64,000 bases of DNA from Oceanicoccus sp. (GCF_029238675.1 NZ_JAQWFR010000004.1:1-64000); one strand, 5' to 3'; shown: positions 35,122 to 44,145, numbered from the stretch's first letter. Notes: generated by a model from the sequence alone, not told the origin. A program made the numbers and translations.

Positions 35122-35634
35122 ATGCCCATGTCCTTTATTCATCGCTTTATTGATCAGCTCTCTGAGCTGACAGGTCGTGTACTGGCCTGGTTAAGCCTGT
35201 TGATGATGGTGCTGCTCTGCCTGGTGGTGATACTGCGTTATGGCTTTGAGATTGGGTCTATTGGTTTGCAGGAAGGGGTGACCTATCTGCATGCCAGTAT
35301 TTTTATGTTGGGGGCCGCTTATACCCTGAAGCATGACGGCCATGTTCGGGTCGATATTTTCTACCGCAACTTTTCACCCAGGAGCAAAGCCTGGATTAAT
35401 AGTTTGGGCGGGATTATTTTTCTGCTCCCTCTTTGTGTGTATATCTTTTTTATCAGCTGGGATTTTGTGTTGCAGTCGTGGGCCATTGGCGAAGTCTCTA
35501 CGGAGCCCGGCGGTATTCCCGCAGTGTTTTTGCTAAAAAGCTTAATTCCCATTATGGCGATCAATCTTGGTTTGCAGGCGTTGGCAGACATTTTACGCAG
35601 TGCCCTTGTACTGGTGGAAGCCGCTAATGATTGA
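35122..35634 (+). CDS. TRAP transporter small permease subunit (DctQ)
   Basis: A 170-residue inner-membrane protein with four predicted helices, the DctQ topology. Typical elements are LTGRVLAWLSLLMMVLLCLVVILRY, LQEGVTYLHASIFMLGAAYTLKHDGHVRVD and the final helices around PLCVYIFFISWDFVLQSW. It works with the large permease and a periplasmic binding protein to import organic acids using Na+. Its stop overlaps the dctM start by 8 bp. No binding-protein gene is next to it. Confidence 0.9.
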   Translation: MPMSFIHRFIDQLSELTGRVLAWLSLLMMVLLCLVVILRYGFEIGSIGLQEGVTYLHASIFMLGAAYTLKHDGHVRVDIFYRNFSPRSKAWINSLGGIIFLLPLCVYIFFISWDFVLQSWAIGEVSTEPGGIPAVFLLKSLIPIMAINLGLQALADILRSALVLVEAAND

Positions 35635-36994
35635 GTTGATTCCACTGTTTATGTTTATCGCGGTATGCCTGGTATTGATGCTGGGCTACCCCGTCGCCTT
35701 CAGCCTCGCCGGTACCGCGCTGGTCTTTGCCGGGGCAGGTATTATTACCGGTCATTTTGACCCCTCCTTTTTAACCGCCATGCCTAACCGCCTGTTTGGC
35801 ACCATTAAAAACACCACGCTAATTGCAGTGCCGTTATTTGTGATGATGGGTGTAATGCTGGAAAAATCTCGAGTTGCCGAGCAGTTGCTGGGTAATATGG
35901 CTGCGCTGTTTGGTCGGGTACAAGGTGGTTTGGCGATCTCTGTCGTCTTAGTCGGCATGTTGCTCGCCGCCAGTACCGGTATTGTGGGTGCTACGGTGGT
36001 AACCATGGGCTTGATGTCATTGCCTTCGATGTTAAATCGTGGCTATGACCCTAAGCTGGCCACCGGCGTTATCTGCGCCACTGGCACGCTGGGGCAGATT
36101 ATCCCACCATCTATCGCGCTGGTTTTATTAGGGGATATTCTCTCTACCGCCTATCAACAGGCGCAACTCAATATGGGGGTTTTTAATCCCAAAACGGTTT
36201 CCGTTGGCGACCTGTTTATGGGTGCACTGGTGCCCGGCTTTATCTTAGTCACGCTCTATATTGTTTATCTTTTGGTCTTGGTAAAAATGCGACCAGAGGC
36301 TGCACCTGCAGCTGATGATCAGCAGCCGCCCTCCTGGTCCGATCTATTTGGTGGCTTAATGCCACCGGTGTTACTCATTATGGCGGTACTGGGTTCTATT
36401 CTGGTAGGCGCTGCTACTCCTACAGAAGCCGCCGGTGTTGGGGCATTAGGAGCAACATTGCTGGCCGCTTTAAAAGGTGAGTTAAATACAGCGCGCCTGG
36501 GTGAAGTGGGCCGCTCTACCCTGCAAGTGACCTGTATGGTCTTTATGATTTTAATTGGCGCGGCGGTGTTCTCTTTAGTGTTCCGCGGCTTTGGTGGTGA
36601 AGAAACTATCCACCACCTGTTTCAGCAAATGCCCGGCGGTGTGGTTGGAGCTATCGCGGTGGTGATGCTGGTGATTTTTTTGCTGGGCTTTATTCTCGAT
36701 TTTATTGAAATCACTTTTGTGGTGGTACCGATTGTAGGGCCTATTTTATTGGCTATGGGTGTTGACCCTATTTGGCTGGGAATTATGATTGCGATTAATC
36801 TGCAAACTTCCTTCCTGACGCCGCCCTTTGGCTTTGCCCTGTTCTATTTGAGAGGCGTTGCGCCGGAGTCGATAAAAACCGGGGATATTTATCGCGGAGT
36901 TATCCCTTTTGTATTGATTCAACTGCTACTACTAGGCATGATTGCGCAGTGGCCATCTCTGGTTACCGGTCTCCCCGAGTTATTAACGCAGTAA
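35627..36994 (+). CDS. TRAP transporter large permease subunit (DctM)
   Basis: A 455-residue permease with about twelve membrane segments. MLGYPVAFSLAGTALVFAG, TLIAVPLFVMMGVMLEKS and ICATGTLGQIIPPSIALVLLG are characteristic, as is LQTSFLTPPFGFALFYLRG near the C-terminus. The frame is open 20 codons upstream inside dctQ, but the ATG at 35627 has GGAAG before it and matches the family N-terminus (MIELIPLFMFI). Length and motifs resemble the mannitol/chloroaromatic-type TRAP branch. The substrate cannot be named without its binding protein. Confidence 0.93.
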   Translation: MIELIPLFMFIAVCLVLMLGYPVAFSLAGTALVFAGAGIITGHFDPSFLTAMPNRLFGTIKNTTLIAVPLFVMMGVMLEKSRVAEQLLGNMAALFGRVQGGLAISVVLVGMLLAASTGIVGATVVTMGLMSLPSMLNRGYDPKLATGVICATGTLGQIIPPSIALVLLGDILSTAYQQAQLNMGVFNPKTVSVGDLFMGALVPGFILVTLYIVYLLVLVKMRPEAAPAADDQQPPSWSDLFGGLMPPVLLIMAVLGSILVGAATPTEAAGVGALGATLLAALKGELNTARLGEVGRSTLQVTCMVFMILIGAAVFSLVFRGFGGEETIHHLFQQMPGGVVGAIAVVMLVIFLLGFILDFIEITFVVVPIVGPILLAMGVDPIWLGIMIAINLQTSFLTPPFGFALFYLRGVAPESIKTGDIYRGVIPFVLIQLLLLGMIAQWPSLVTGLPELLTQ

Positions 36995-37032
36995 TAACAC
37001 TTTTTGCCTTCAGCGATTTTTAAGGATTGTTT

Positions 37033-37431
37033 ATGAGTGACAACGATTTAAATGATGATATCCCTCTTCCCGGCGGCGACCTCGCCCTGCAAACCATGGC
37101 CATGCCCGCAGACACTAACGCCAACGGTGATATTTTTGGTGGCTGGCTGGTATCGCAGATGGATTTGGCTGGCGCGATTGCTGCACTTAAAATTGCCCAG
37201 GGACGTATAGCAACCGTAGCGATTAATGGCATGGTATTTTTAACACCGGTGCATGTCGGTGCGGTGGTTAGTTGCTATGCTGATGTCACCGAGGTTGGCC
37301 GCAGCTCAATCAAGGTGAGTGTTGAGGTTTGGATTAGGCATAAAAAAACCCAGGAGCCCACCAAGGTCACCGAGGGTGACTTTGTGTTTGTTGCCCTTGA
37401 TGACTCGGGTAAAACCCGCGTTATTACATAA
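37033..37431 (+). CDS. yciA: Acyl-CoA thioesterase YciA-like (hotdog fold)
   Basis: A 132-residue cytoplasmic thioesterase that hydrolyses short- to long-chain acyl-CoA in YciA relatives. The key block ADTNANGDIFGGWLVSQMD (Asn/Asp catalytic region, near 25-45) is followed by AGAIAAL, INGMVFLTPVHVGAVVSCYA and VTEGDFVFVALD. The ATG at 37033 lies 6 bases after AAGGA; an in-frame TTG two codons earlier is too close to that site. It lies 38 bp downstream of dctM but has no obvious functional link to transport. Confidence 0.92.
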   Translation: MSDNDLNDDIPLPGGDLALQTMAMPADTNANGDIFGGWLVSQMDLAGAIAALKIAQGRIATVAINGMVFLTPVHVGAVVSCYADVTEVGRSSIKVSVEVWIRHKKTQEPTKVTEGDFVFVALDDSGKTRVIT

Positions 37432-37447
37432 ATAACAATGGCGGCCG

Positions 37448-39154
37448 CTAAACTGCCGCCGTGGCTCTCTGATCAATCATCAAATTAAAGTCCGTCGCAC
37501 TCACTGCAGGGCTAAAATAAAATCCCTGTACCTGGTCACAGTGATTTTGCCAAAGGAACTGCACCTGCTCTAACGTTTCTACGCCTTCGGCAATCACCTG
37601 CAAACGTAAACTATGGGCCAGGTTTATCATCGCTTTTACAATAATGCCGTCGTCGTCATTTTTAACCACGTTGCGCACAAAGCTGCGATCTACTTTTAAC
37701 GCAGAAATCGGCAAGCGCTGGATATGGGCAAAGGATGAAAAGCCGGTACCAAAATCATCTAACGAAAAGGTAATGCCGAGTTTGCTTAAAGCCATCATTC
37801 CTTCGTAGGTCTGTTGGTAGTTCGACATGATGGCCGTTTCGGTTAATTCAAATTCCAAGCGATGGGCATCTACACCGCTTTGTTCAATAATGCGGGTAGC
37901 GGTATCGACAAACATATTATCTTGCAGTTGTTTGAAGGATAGATTGATAGCAATGTCTAAACTATCGTGGCCGTTTTCATCGAAAAAGCGCATATCTTCG
38001 CAGGCCTGTTGAATCACCCAGTAACCGATAGGAACAATTAAGCCGCACTCTTCGGCGACGGGAATAAATTCATTAGGTGACACCAAACCACGTGTGGGAT
38101 GGCGCCAGCGAATTAGCGCTTCCATGCCAACGGTGACTCCGGTGCCGATGGCAACGCGGGGCTGGTAGTGCATTTCAAATTCACTATTGCGCAAAGCGCG
38201 ACGAAGATCAGCTTCCAGATTTATCCGATACATGGCGTCGGCATTGGTATCTTCGTTGTAAAAATTATATTGGCTGCCCCGTTGGGTTTTGGCTTCTAAC
38301 ATCGCCATATTGGCGCGCTTTAATAAGTCATCAACAGACTCACCAGCTTCTGGATAAATGGCAATACCAATACTGCAACTGACAATTAACCCCTGACCCG
38401 CAACGGTAAACGGTGCCGATAAAACATCAATCACTTTTTTTGCCACCAGAGCGACATCATCATTGCCGTGGCAGTCTTCCAGTACCAAAGTAAATTCATC
38501 GCCACCAACACGGGCGATACCATCGCTCTTGCGCACACAGCGTGTCAGGCGTTGGGCCATGGTGGCCACTAATCGATCGCCGGCTTCGCTACCATAGCTT
38601 TCGTTAACCTTTTTAAAACCGTCGAGGTTGATTAATAACAGCGCCAGTGAAATTTGTTGGGTCTTGGCCAGTTCAATCGCCCGCTCCATAGTTTGACGGA
38701 ATAACATGCGATTGGGAATGCCGGTTAAGGGATCATAGAGGTTGAGCTGGTTAATCTTTTTCTCGACCTGGCTTTTATCAATGGCATAGCCGATGCAACG
38801 CTGGAAAACGTAATCGTCGAGGTTATCCAATGAGAGGTAATCGGCAGCGCCATATTGCAGGGCTTGCTGGGAAGCGGTGTTATCAACTTCGGCGGTCAGG
38901 GCAATAATGGGTAACAGGCAACCTTGTTCCAGGGTCTCTTGCAACAAGAGTAGCGCGGTGTCTGGCTGATGCTGGCAGTCCAGAAGAACGGCATCATAGT
39001 TCCCCGAGACTATTTCAGCCTTGCCGTTTTCCAACTGCTCACACCACAGCAGCTGAAATGAGCTTTGCTGTATAGACGACAGCATCGCTTCAAATCGGCG
39101 ATATTCGGCGAGGTTACTGCCTAATAGCAGTATTCGCGCCATGGACTCTTGCAT
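37448..39154 (-). CDS. REC-GGDEF-EAL protein, cyclic-di-GMP turnover
   Basis: A 568-residue cytoplasmic signalling protein. A receiver-like domain (about 5-120) has ILLLGSNLAEYRRFEAML and the candidate phospho-acceptor Asp in YDAVLLDCQH. The GGDEF domain follows (LYDPLTGIPNR, then RVGGDEFTLVL near 219) with an intact motif. The EAL domain has GMEALIRWRHP near 344, ELTETAIMSN, LDDFGTGFSS and LKVDRSFV, all intact, so phosphodiesterase activity is likely and cyclase activity possible. The ATG at 39154 has AGGT 6 bases upstream; a GTG and a later ATG are alternatives. It is divergent from rep. Confidence 0.9.
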   Translation of the reverse strand: MQESMARILLLGSNLAEYRRFEAMLSSIQQSSFQLLWCEQLENGKAEIVSGNYDAVLLDCQHQPDTALLLLQETLEQGCLLPIIALTAEVDNTASQQALQYGAADYLSLDNLDDYVFQRCIGYAIDKSQVEKKINQLNLYDPLTGIPNRMLFRQTMERAIELAKTQQISLALLLINLDGFKKVNESYGSEAGDRLVATMAQRLTRCVRKSDGIARVGGDEFTLVLEDCHGNDDVALVAKKVIDVLSAPFTVAGQGLIVSCSIGIAIYPEAGESVDDLLKRANMAMLEAKTQRGSQYNFYNEDTNADAMYRINLEADLRRALRNSEFEMHYQPRVAIGTGVTVGMEALIRWRHPTRGLVSPNEFIPVAEECGLIVPIGYWVIQQACEDMRFFDENGHDSLDIAINLSFKQLQDNMFVDTATRIIEQSGVDAHRLEFELTETAIMSNYQQTYEGMMALSKLGITFSLDDFGTGFSSFAHIQRLPISALKVDRSFVRNVVKNDDDGIIVKAMINLAHSLRLQVIAEGVETLEQVQFLWQNHCDQVQGFYFSPAVSATDFNLMIDQRATAAV

Positions 39155-39510
39155 TTCAATACCTATCACTCAGCAGCGGCCTAACTGAAGGCCTATCTCT
39201 AATGGTGCTTGCTCCTTCAAGCGATTTATTACGGCTTTACGGCCGTTTTGTCCCTGGCAATTCCCACGGCTTTTAGGGCCTGATCTTGCTCTTCTTTTTG
39301 CTGTTTTCTTCCCAACATCAAAAAATAGCTATATTTATTTCAATATCAAGTAGTTATAGGCGACATCTAATAGAACTTCTAGTATTTATGCAAGATTTTT
39401 CATATGATTTCTATATATAGTGCCGCCAGACCTCCTACTGCAAGAAATCCGCTGCTACAATGCCTGCCCTTTGTCGCCCGTGAACCCCTCTTAACCGATG
39501 ATCCCTATCC
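39155..39510. other. Intergenic region between the REC-GGDEF-EAL gene and rep
   Basis: A 356-bp gap between divergent genes, expected to hold both promoters. The centre (about 39300-39425) is AT-rich, with TATATATAG at 39412-39420. A TACAAT hexamer at 39456-39461 could be the rep -10 box, but no good -35 is paired with it. I see no ORF, repeat or hairpin of note. Confidence 0.5.
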
Positions 39511-41523
39511 GTGAGTAATCTAAACCCCCGTCAGCTGGAAGCCGTTAAGTATATTGACGGCCCACTTTTGGTGCTTGCCGGGGCCGGCAGCGGCAAGACC
39601 AGCGTGATTACCCGCAAGATCGCCTACTTGATTGAGGAATGCGGTACCAAAGGCCGTAATATCGCCGCCCTGACCTTTACCAATAAGGCAGCCCGGGAGA
39701 TGAAAGAGCGTGTCTCGCAGTTGGTTTCAGGTCCCGCAGCAAGGGGGTTGATTGTTTCTACCTTCCATAACCTGGGTCTACGGATTATCCGCAAGGAACA
39801 CCAGTCACTGGGCTATAAGAGTGGCTTCTCCATTTTTGATGCCCAGGACGCCCAGGCCCTGATCAAGGATTTGCTGATTCAGCAGCACGGTGAAGATAAC
39901 GACCAGGCGGACCATATCCAGCACCAGATCTCCAACTGGAAGAACGATATGATCACCCCGGAACAGGCGATCGCCCAAGCCAATGGCCCTGCGGATATGC
40001 TCTGCGCACAGGCTTACCTGCGCTACCAGCGGGCCTTGAAGGCCTATAATGCGCTGGACTTTGATGACCTGATATTGCTGCCGGTGCAGATGTTTCAGCA
40101 GTTCCCAAAAATCCTTCAACACTGGCAGCACCGCATTCACTATATGTTGGTGGATGAGTATCAGGACACCAATGTTAGTCAGTACTTACTAGTCCAGCTA
40201 CTCATAGGGGACAGGGGCAAACTAACTGTAGTTGGGGATGATGACCAATCAATTTACGCCTGGCGCGGGGCTCGCCCGGAGAATCTGGCGCAGCTTCAGG
40301 ATGACTATCCCAAGCTGAAATTGATTAAGCTGGAACAAAATTATCGCTCCACCGCCCGCATCCTAAAAGCCGCCAACCATGTGATTGACCACAACCCTCA
40401 TGTGTTTGAAAAAGCCCTGTGGAGTGAGCTGGGCTATGGTGATCCGATCCGGGTGATTCGCTGTCGCAATGAAGAAGCTGAATGCGAGCGCGTGGTCACC
40501 GAAATCCTCGACCGCCGGGTTAGGAGCAGCGGCCAGTACTCTGACTTTGCGGTGCTATACAGGGGCAACTTCCAAGCCCGATTGCTGGAACTGAAATTCC
40601 AAGTCCATAATATCCCCTATAAAATCAGTGGCGGCACCTCCTTTTTTGCCCGCAATGAAATCAAAGACATCATGGCCTATTTGCGGCTGCTGATTAACCG
40701 CGATGATGACAATGCCTTCTTACGAATCGTCAATGTCCCCAGACGTAAAATCGGCGCATCAACATTGGAGGGCTTAGGCACTTACGCTACCGAGCGCAGT
40801 ATCAGTATGTTTGCAGCCTGCGATGAAATCGGCATAGAACAAACCCTCCCCGAAGCCAGCGTAAAACGCCTGCGACAATTCTCCGCCTGGATGAACCGAG
40901 TAACCCAACGCTGTGATAGCGGCGATGGTATGGCCGCCGTGCGGGAAATGGTTGGCGATATTGATTACGAGGCCTGGTTACACCAAAACAGTTCCAGCAG
41001 CACCGTGGCTGAACGACGAATGGCCAATGTCTTCACCCTGATTGATTCTCTGCAGTCCACCCTGGAAAAAGCCGACGACGATGAAGACAATATCCAGGCC
41101 GCTGTTGCCAAGTTGGTACTGCGGGATCTAATGGACCGACAAGAGGAAGATGATGAAGCCCTGGATCAGGTGCAACTAATGACCTTGCATGCATCCAAAG
41201 GTTTGGAGTTTCCCCATGTCTATGTCATCGGCGTTGAAGAAGAGATCCTGCCCCACCGCGTTAGCATCGAAGAAGATAATATCGAAGAAGAACGCAGGCT
41301 TTGTTATGTGGGGATTACCCGCGCCAAACAAACGCTGGCACTGACTTATTGCGGTAAGCGTAAGCAGTATGGTGAACGAATCGATTGTGCGCCTAGCCGG
41401 TTTTTGGATGAGCTGCCCTATGATGATTTGGTGTGGGAAGGGGAAGAGAAGGATGAGGCGTTAAATGTGCAACGGGGGCAGGATACGTTGTCGGGGTTGA
41501 AAGGCTTGTTTGATACTTTCTAG
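39511..41523 (+). CDS. rep: ATP-dependent DNA helicase Rep
   Basis: Superfamily 1A 3'-5' helicase that removes proteins ahead of the replication fork and aids restart. The 670-residue protein (E. coli 673) opens with LNPRQLEAVKYIDGPLLVLA, then Walker A AGAGSGKTSVITRKI (near 23-30), LTFTNKAAREMKERV, the motif II DEYQDTN, VVGDDDQSIYAWRGA and LEQNYRST. The C-terminal motifs include VQLMTLHASKGLEF and RRLCYVGITRAKQ. The start is GTG at 39511. The overall pattern and the RNEEAECERVVTEI block favour Rep over UvrD or PcrA. Confidence 0.95.
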   Translation: MSNLNPRQLEAVKYIDGPLLVLAGAGSGKTSVITRKIAYLIEECGTKGRNIAALTFTNKAAREMKERVSQLVSGPAARGLIVSTFHNLGLRIIRKEHQSLGYKSGFSIFDAQDAQALIKDLLIQQHGEDNDQADHIQHQISNWKNDMITPEQAIAQANGPADMLCAQAYLRYQRALKAYNALDFDDLILLPVQMFQQFPKILQHWQHRIHYMLVDEYQDTNVSQYLLVQLLIGDRGKLTVVGDDDQSIYAWRGARPENLAQLQDDYPKLKLIKLEQNYRSTARILKAANHVIDHNPHVFEKALWSELGYGDPIRVIRCRNEEAECERVVTEILDRRVRSSGQYSDFAVLYRGNFQARLLELKFQVHNIPYKISGGTSFFARNEIKDIMAYLRLLINRDDDNAFLRIVNVPRRKIGASTLEGLGTYATERSISMFAACDEIGIEQTLPEASVKRLRQFSAWMNRVTQRCDSGDGMAAVREMVGDIDYEAWLHQNSSSSTVAERRMANVFTLIDSLQSTLEKADDDEDNIQAAVAKLVLRDLMDRQEEDDEALDQVQLMTLHASKGLEFPHVYVIGVEEEILPHRVSIEEDNIEEERRLCYVGITRAKQTLALTYCGKRKQYGERIDCAPSRFLDELPYDDLVWEGEEKDEALNVQRGQDTLSGLKGLFDTF

Positions 41524-41639
41524 TTCACCCTAACTCGTCACCCCAAAAATCAAAAGCTGTTTTGCTTTCCCCGGTGTTTATTGAAAAATAATCACCCAGA
41601 GGGATTGACTTCATTTTGATCGAGGCGCAAGATCCTCGG

Positions 41640-41662
41640 CCTGCTTATGAAAGCAGGTTTTT
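41640..41662 (+). terminator. Rho-independent terminator downstream of rep
   Basis: A 7-bp stem CCTGCTT/AAGCAGG with ATGA loop is followed by five T. A smaller hairpin (CGAGG/CCTCG, 41621-41638) sits directly upstream. It lies about 117 bp after the rep stop. Confidence 0.75.
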
Positions 41663-41872
41663 AAAACAACGAATAGACTTAAACAAATGAACACCTTAAA
41701 TCGAATTATATGTTCCACACCCGCGTCCCTCGGCAAACCGTTTGCCGCAGTGGCGTCCAGTGTGCGTATGCATGTGCATACGTATAAAGGGATCGATTCT
41801 TTGAGGTTAAGTTAAACACGTTCATTTGATAATGAAAAAGCCTCCGAGGATCAACAGCCCGGAGGCTTTTTT
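41663..41872 (+). ncRNA. Possible structured non-coding RNA between rep and the MFS gene
   Basis: This gene-free segment lies between the rep terminator and a second strong terminator. It contains three inverted repeats: CGGCAAAC/GTTTGCCG (41731-41747), CGTATGC-ATGT-GCATACG (41765-41782) and an outer pair CAAATGAAC near 41690 with GTTCATTTG near 41820. No ORF or recognised RNA family is apparent. A transcript ending at 41872 is an inference from the orphan terminator, and no promoter was identified. Confidence 0.3.
41835..41872 (+). terminator. Strong terminator upstream of the MFS gene
   Basis: An 11-bp perfect stem AAAAGCCTCCG (41836-41846) with CGGAGGCTTTT (41860-41870) encloses a 13-base loop and ends in T residues. 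The A-rich left arm could make it work in both directions. No coding gene lies directly before it. Confidence 0.88.
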
Positions 41873-41953
41873 CGTTATGAACACTTCCTTTTTCATTCCT
41901 TAAAAATCTCCGGCCGTTGCTTCTCTGGTGCTACACGCAGTAAGGAGTCCGCC

Positions 41954-43171
41954 ATGGAAAGAGCACTACGTCGCAATATTACTAACATATACCTTATGTC
42001 GTTTTTTCAAAACGCCATGATTATTACCGCTATCTTTGTACCGCTGTTGCAAAGGCACGGCCTAAGCATGACTGAAGTTCTGCAAACTCAGGCTTTATTT
42101 GCACTGGTGGTGGCTATCTGTGAGGTCCCCAGTGGTTATTTGGCAGATTTGTGGGGACGAAAAAATACCATCGCAGTGGGTGCGGGCATTTGCTGTATTA
42201 GCTTTATCTATTTGTTGTTTGCCGATGACTTTGCCGACTTTATTATTTATGAAGCACTAATGGGTATAGGTATCAGCCTGTGCTCTGGTGCTGACCTGGC
42301 ACTGCTTTACGATAGCCAGAGCCACCTTAATCGCGGTGGACACCAAAAATACAAAGGCGACAATAGCCGTCATATTGCACGCCTTGTTTCTATCGAGGGC
42401 TTTGCCGGTGGCTTTGCTGCGATATTAGCCAGTATTTTAAGTCTTTGGTATTTGGATTGGGTGCTTTGGGCCCAGGCGATTATTGGTGTGCTGGGTTTTG
42501 TGTTTGCACTGTCATTGGTGGAAGCTCCCCGACAGTTAAGCGCCCAAAGCCATAGTGAAAACTGGCAGCAGGTTTATCATGACATCGTAAAAAACCCACT
42601 GGTGTTATGGACCGCACTGGCAATTATTGTTTTTAGCCTGGCGGCTTTATATACCTTTTGGCTTTACCAGAAGTATTGGGAGTTGCAGTCTATTCCTGTT
42701 ACCTGGTTTGGTTATATCTGGGCCTGCCACTGTATTATCCGTGGTGTCACTGCACGCTTTGCCACTGAGATAGAAGCGGCGCTGGGTTTTCGCAATGTTT
42801 TTATTTTGATTGCCCTGTTACCGATGGTCGGTTTTTTTGGTATGGGTTCTTTTGGAGGCTGGCTGGGGCTCGCGATGGCTTTAGCGTTTCCCGTTAGCCG
42901 AGGTTTAAGTCTGGTTGTTTTTTATGACGCTTTAAATAGGCGGGTAAAAGCAAACTTTCGTGCCACTATTAACTCTTTGGTCAGCCTGGGGGTAAGGGGT
43001 ATTTTTATTACTACCGGGCCAATACTGGGCTATTGGGTGGATGCCTATGGTGTGCAGAACAGTTTGCTAACGCTTGGAGTTATTTTTATTCCCTTGTTTG
43101 CGCTAGTGTTGTTGCCACTGGTTGGCAGTATTAAGGCCAGCACCGTCGTTCCCGCGAAGGCGGGAACCTAG
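41954..43171 (+). CDS. Major facilitator superfamily (MFS) transporter
   Basis: A 405-residue inner-membrane protein with about twelve helices. The MFS motif A variant GYLADLWGRKNTIAVG lies near residue 60, in the first cytoplasmic loop. The N-terminus FFQNAMIITAIFVPLLQRHGL and the rest suggest a drug/metabolite efflux type, but the substrate is unknown. AAGGAG precedes the ATG. The last eight residues (VVPAKAGT) and the stop codon are encoded by a palindromic repeat that has entered the 3' end, so the original C-terminus has been replaced or extended. Confidence 0.85.
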   Translation: MERALRRNITNIYLMSFFQNAMIITAIFVPLLQRHGLSMTEVLQTQALFALVVAICEVPSGYLADLWGRKNTIAVGAGICCISFIYLLFADDFADFIIYEALMGIGISLCSGADLALLYDSQSHLNRGGHQKYKGDNSRHIARLVSIEGFAGGFAAILASILSLWYLDWVLWAQAIIGVLGFVFALSLVEAPRQLSAQSHSENWQQVYHDIVKNPLVLWTALAIIVFSLAALYTFWLYQKYWELQSIPVTWFGYIWACHCIIRGVTARFATEIEAALGFRNVFILIALLPMVGFFGMGSFGGWLGLAMALAFPVSRGLSLVVFYDALNRRVKANFRATINSLVSLGVRGIFITTGPILGYWVDAYGVQNSLLTLGVIFIPLFALVLLPLVGSIKASTVVPAKAGT

Positions 43172-43194
43172 ATCCCCGCCTTCGCGGGGATGAC
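43144..43194. repeat. REPIN-like palindromic repeat, short copy F
   Basis: About 51 bp: CGTCGTTCCCGCGAAGGCGG facing an inverted end unit (CCCCGCCTTCGCGGGGATGAC). Both hairpins carry compensating changes. The first overlaps the MFS 3' end; the second is followed by five T and could terminate MFS transcription. Confidence 0.88.
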
Positions 43195-43197
43195 TTT

Positions 43198-43611
43198 TTA
43201 AGCGTAACTGGCGTTACTGGAAAACTCTTTAACGGCGTGCAACAGCTGGCGGCAGGAAATCTGGCCGATTAACTTACCATTCTGGATAACCGGACGACGG
43301 CGCTGGCTTTTGCTCATCATATCATTGGCGACATTGATAATATTTTCATGAACATCGACCACATCGATTTCCCGGGTCATATAATCGGCGACGCTGCCAA
43401 TGCTGGCGCTATTATAAGTGGCGGCCATAAAACCCTTCAGGCAATCCAGCTCTGACAACACCCCCAATAATTGTTTATTGCTATCAACAACACACAGGCC
43501 TGAAATTTTGTGACGTAAAATACTATTTACCGCTTCGGATAGTGGTGCATCGGGGGAGATGGTCACCGGGTTTTTCAGCATATGGTCTTTGATATCAACA
43601 GAACCTAGCAT
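43198..43611 (-). CDS. CBS-domain-pair protein
   Basis: A 137-residue cytoplasmic protein made of two CBS motifs: residues about 8-60 (MLKNPVTISPDAPLSEAVNSI, then ISGLCVVDSNKQLLGVLSE) and 75-130 (YMTREIDVVDVHENIINVAN, then RRPVIQNGKLIGQISC). Such stand-alone Bateman modules bind adenine nucleotides or SAM and regulate partners. No partner domain is fused. AAAGGAG lies before the ATG. It is convergent with the MFS gene across a palindromic repeat. Confidence 0.9.
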   Translation of the reverse strand: MLGSVDIKDHMLKNPVTISPDAPLSEAVNSILRHKISGLCVVDSNKQLLGVLSELDCLKGFMAATYNSASIGSVADYMTREIDVVDVHENIINVANDMMSKSQRRRPVIQNGKLIGQISCRQLLHAVKEFSSNASYA

Positions 43612-43920
43612 AGGGAACTCCTTTGGTACGCAAATACTGATCAGCGTTTATTATTTATATTAACTGGATGTTACGTCTTGATCTAATGAACAGGGGTTAT
43701 AAAAACACAAAGTCCACAGACTTTAAACTACTATTAGCTAACTGTCATTCCCGCGAAGGCGGGAATCCAGCCACTTCGCCACAAGCAGAGCACCCGCTGC
43801 TATAAGTTCAGCATCGCAATATATTAAACCGACCGGGTATTCTCTATTTTACAGGTGGGGATTATAGGCTTAAAAGTGTCTTATCTTCCGATAGAGCTTT
43901 TTTAATACGGAGGTTTAATA
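43612..43920. other. Intergenic region between the CBS gene and the DUF900 cassette
   Basis: This 309-bp gap between divergent genes holds a 16-bp dyad AAAGTC-CACA-GACTTT (43709-43724), a single palindromic repeat unit (43743-43770) and a GGAGG ribosome-binding site 5 bases before the next ATG. Promoters for both genes are expected here, but no clear -35/-10 pair is visible. Confidence 0.5.
43743..43770. repeat. REPIN-like single unit, copy H
   Basis: One end unit only: TGTCATTCCCGCGAAGGCGG followed by GAATCCAG. The matching inverted unit is missing, so this is a solo or decayed copy. Confidence 0.85.
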
Positions 43921-44145
43921 ATGAAAATAAGCAAAGCAAGGGGTTTAGGGCGTTTTTTCAAACTCATACTGTTTTTTATTATGGGCAACATCGGGCTTGC
44001 CTATGCCTACTGTCCCTATGGTGCCTTTATTGCCGGGTACGCCCATGCATTTGATGTGTATCCACAGCAGGTTTGTAATGCCTGGGGTTGTAGCGTTGTT
44101 TCGCAACAGGGGCCTTGCCAACACCCCATATGGAGATGTCGCTAA
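43921..44145 (+). CDS. Small secreted Cys-rich hypothetical protein
   Basis: A 74-residue precursor with a basic N-terminus and hydrophobic core (FFKLILFFIMGNIGLAYA) ending in AYA, a good signal peptidase I site. The mature peptide of about 44 residues begins YCPYGAFIAGY and contains five Cys, so disulfides are likely in the periplasm or outside. I do not recognise a family. GGAGG lies 5 bases before the ATG. Its stop overlaps the next start as TAATG, making it the first gene of a three-gene operon with a membrane-anchored protein and a DUF900 hydrolase. Confidence 0.7.
   Translation: MKISKARGLGRFFKLILFFIMGNIGLAYAYCPYGAFIAGYAHAFDVYPQQVCNAWGCSVVSQQGPCQHPIWRCR

Noticed and set aside
41690-41828. 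Small inverted-repeat transposable element (MITE)
   Set aside because: Terminal match is short and imperfect, with no clear target-site duplication and no second copy in the window. Left as an alternative to the RNA hypothesis.
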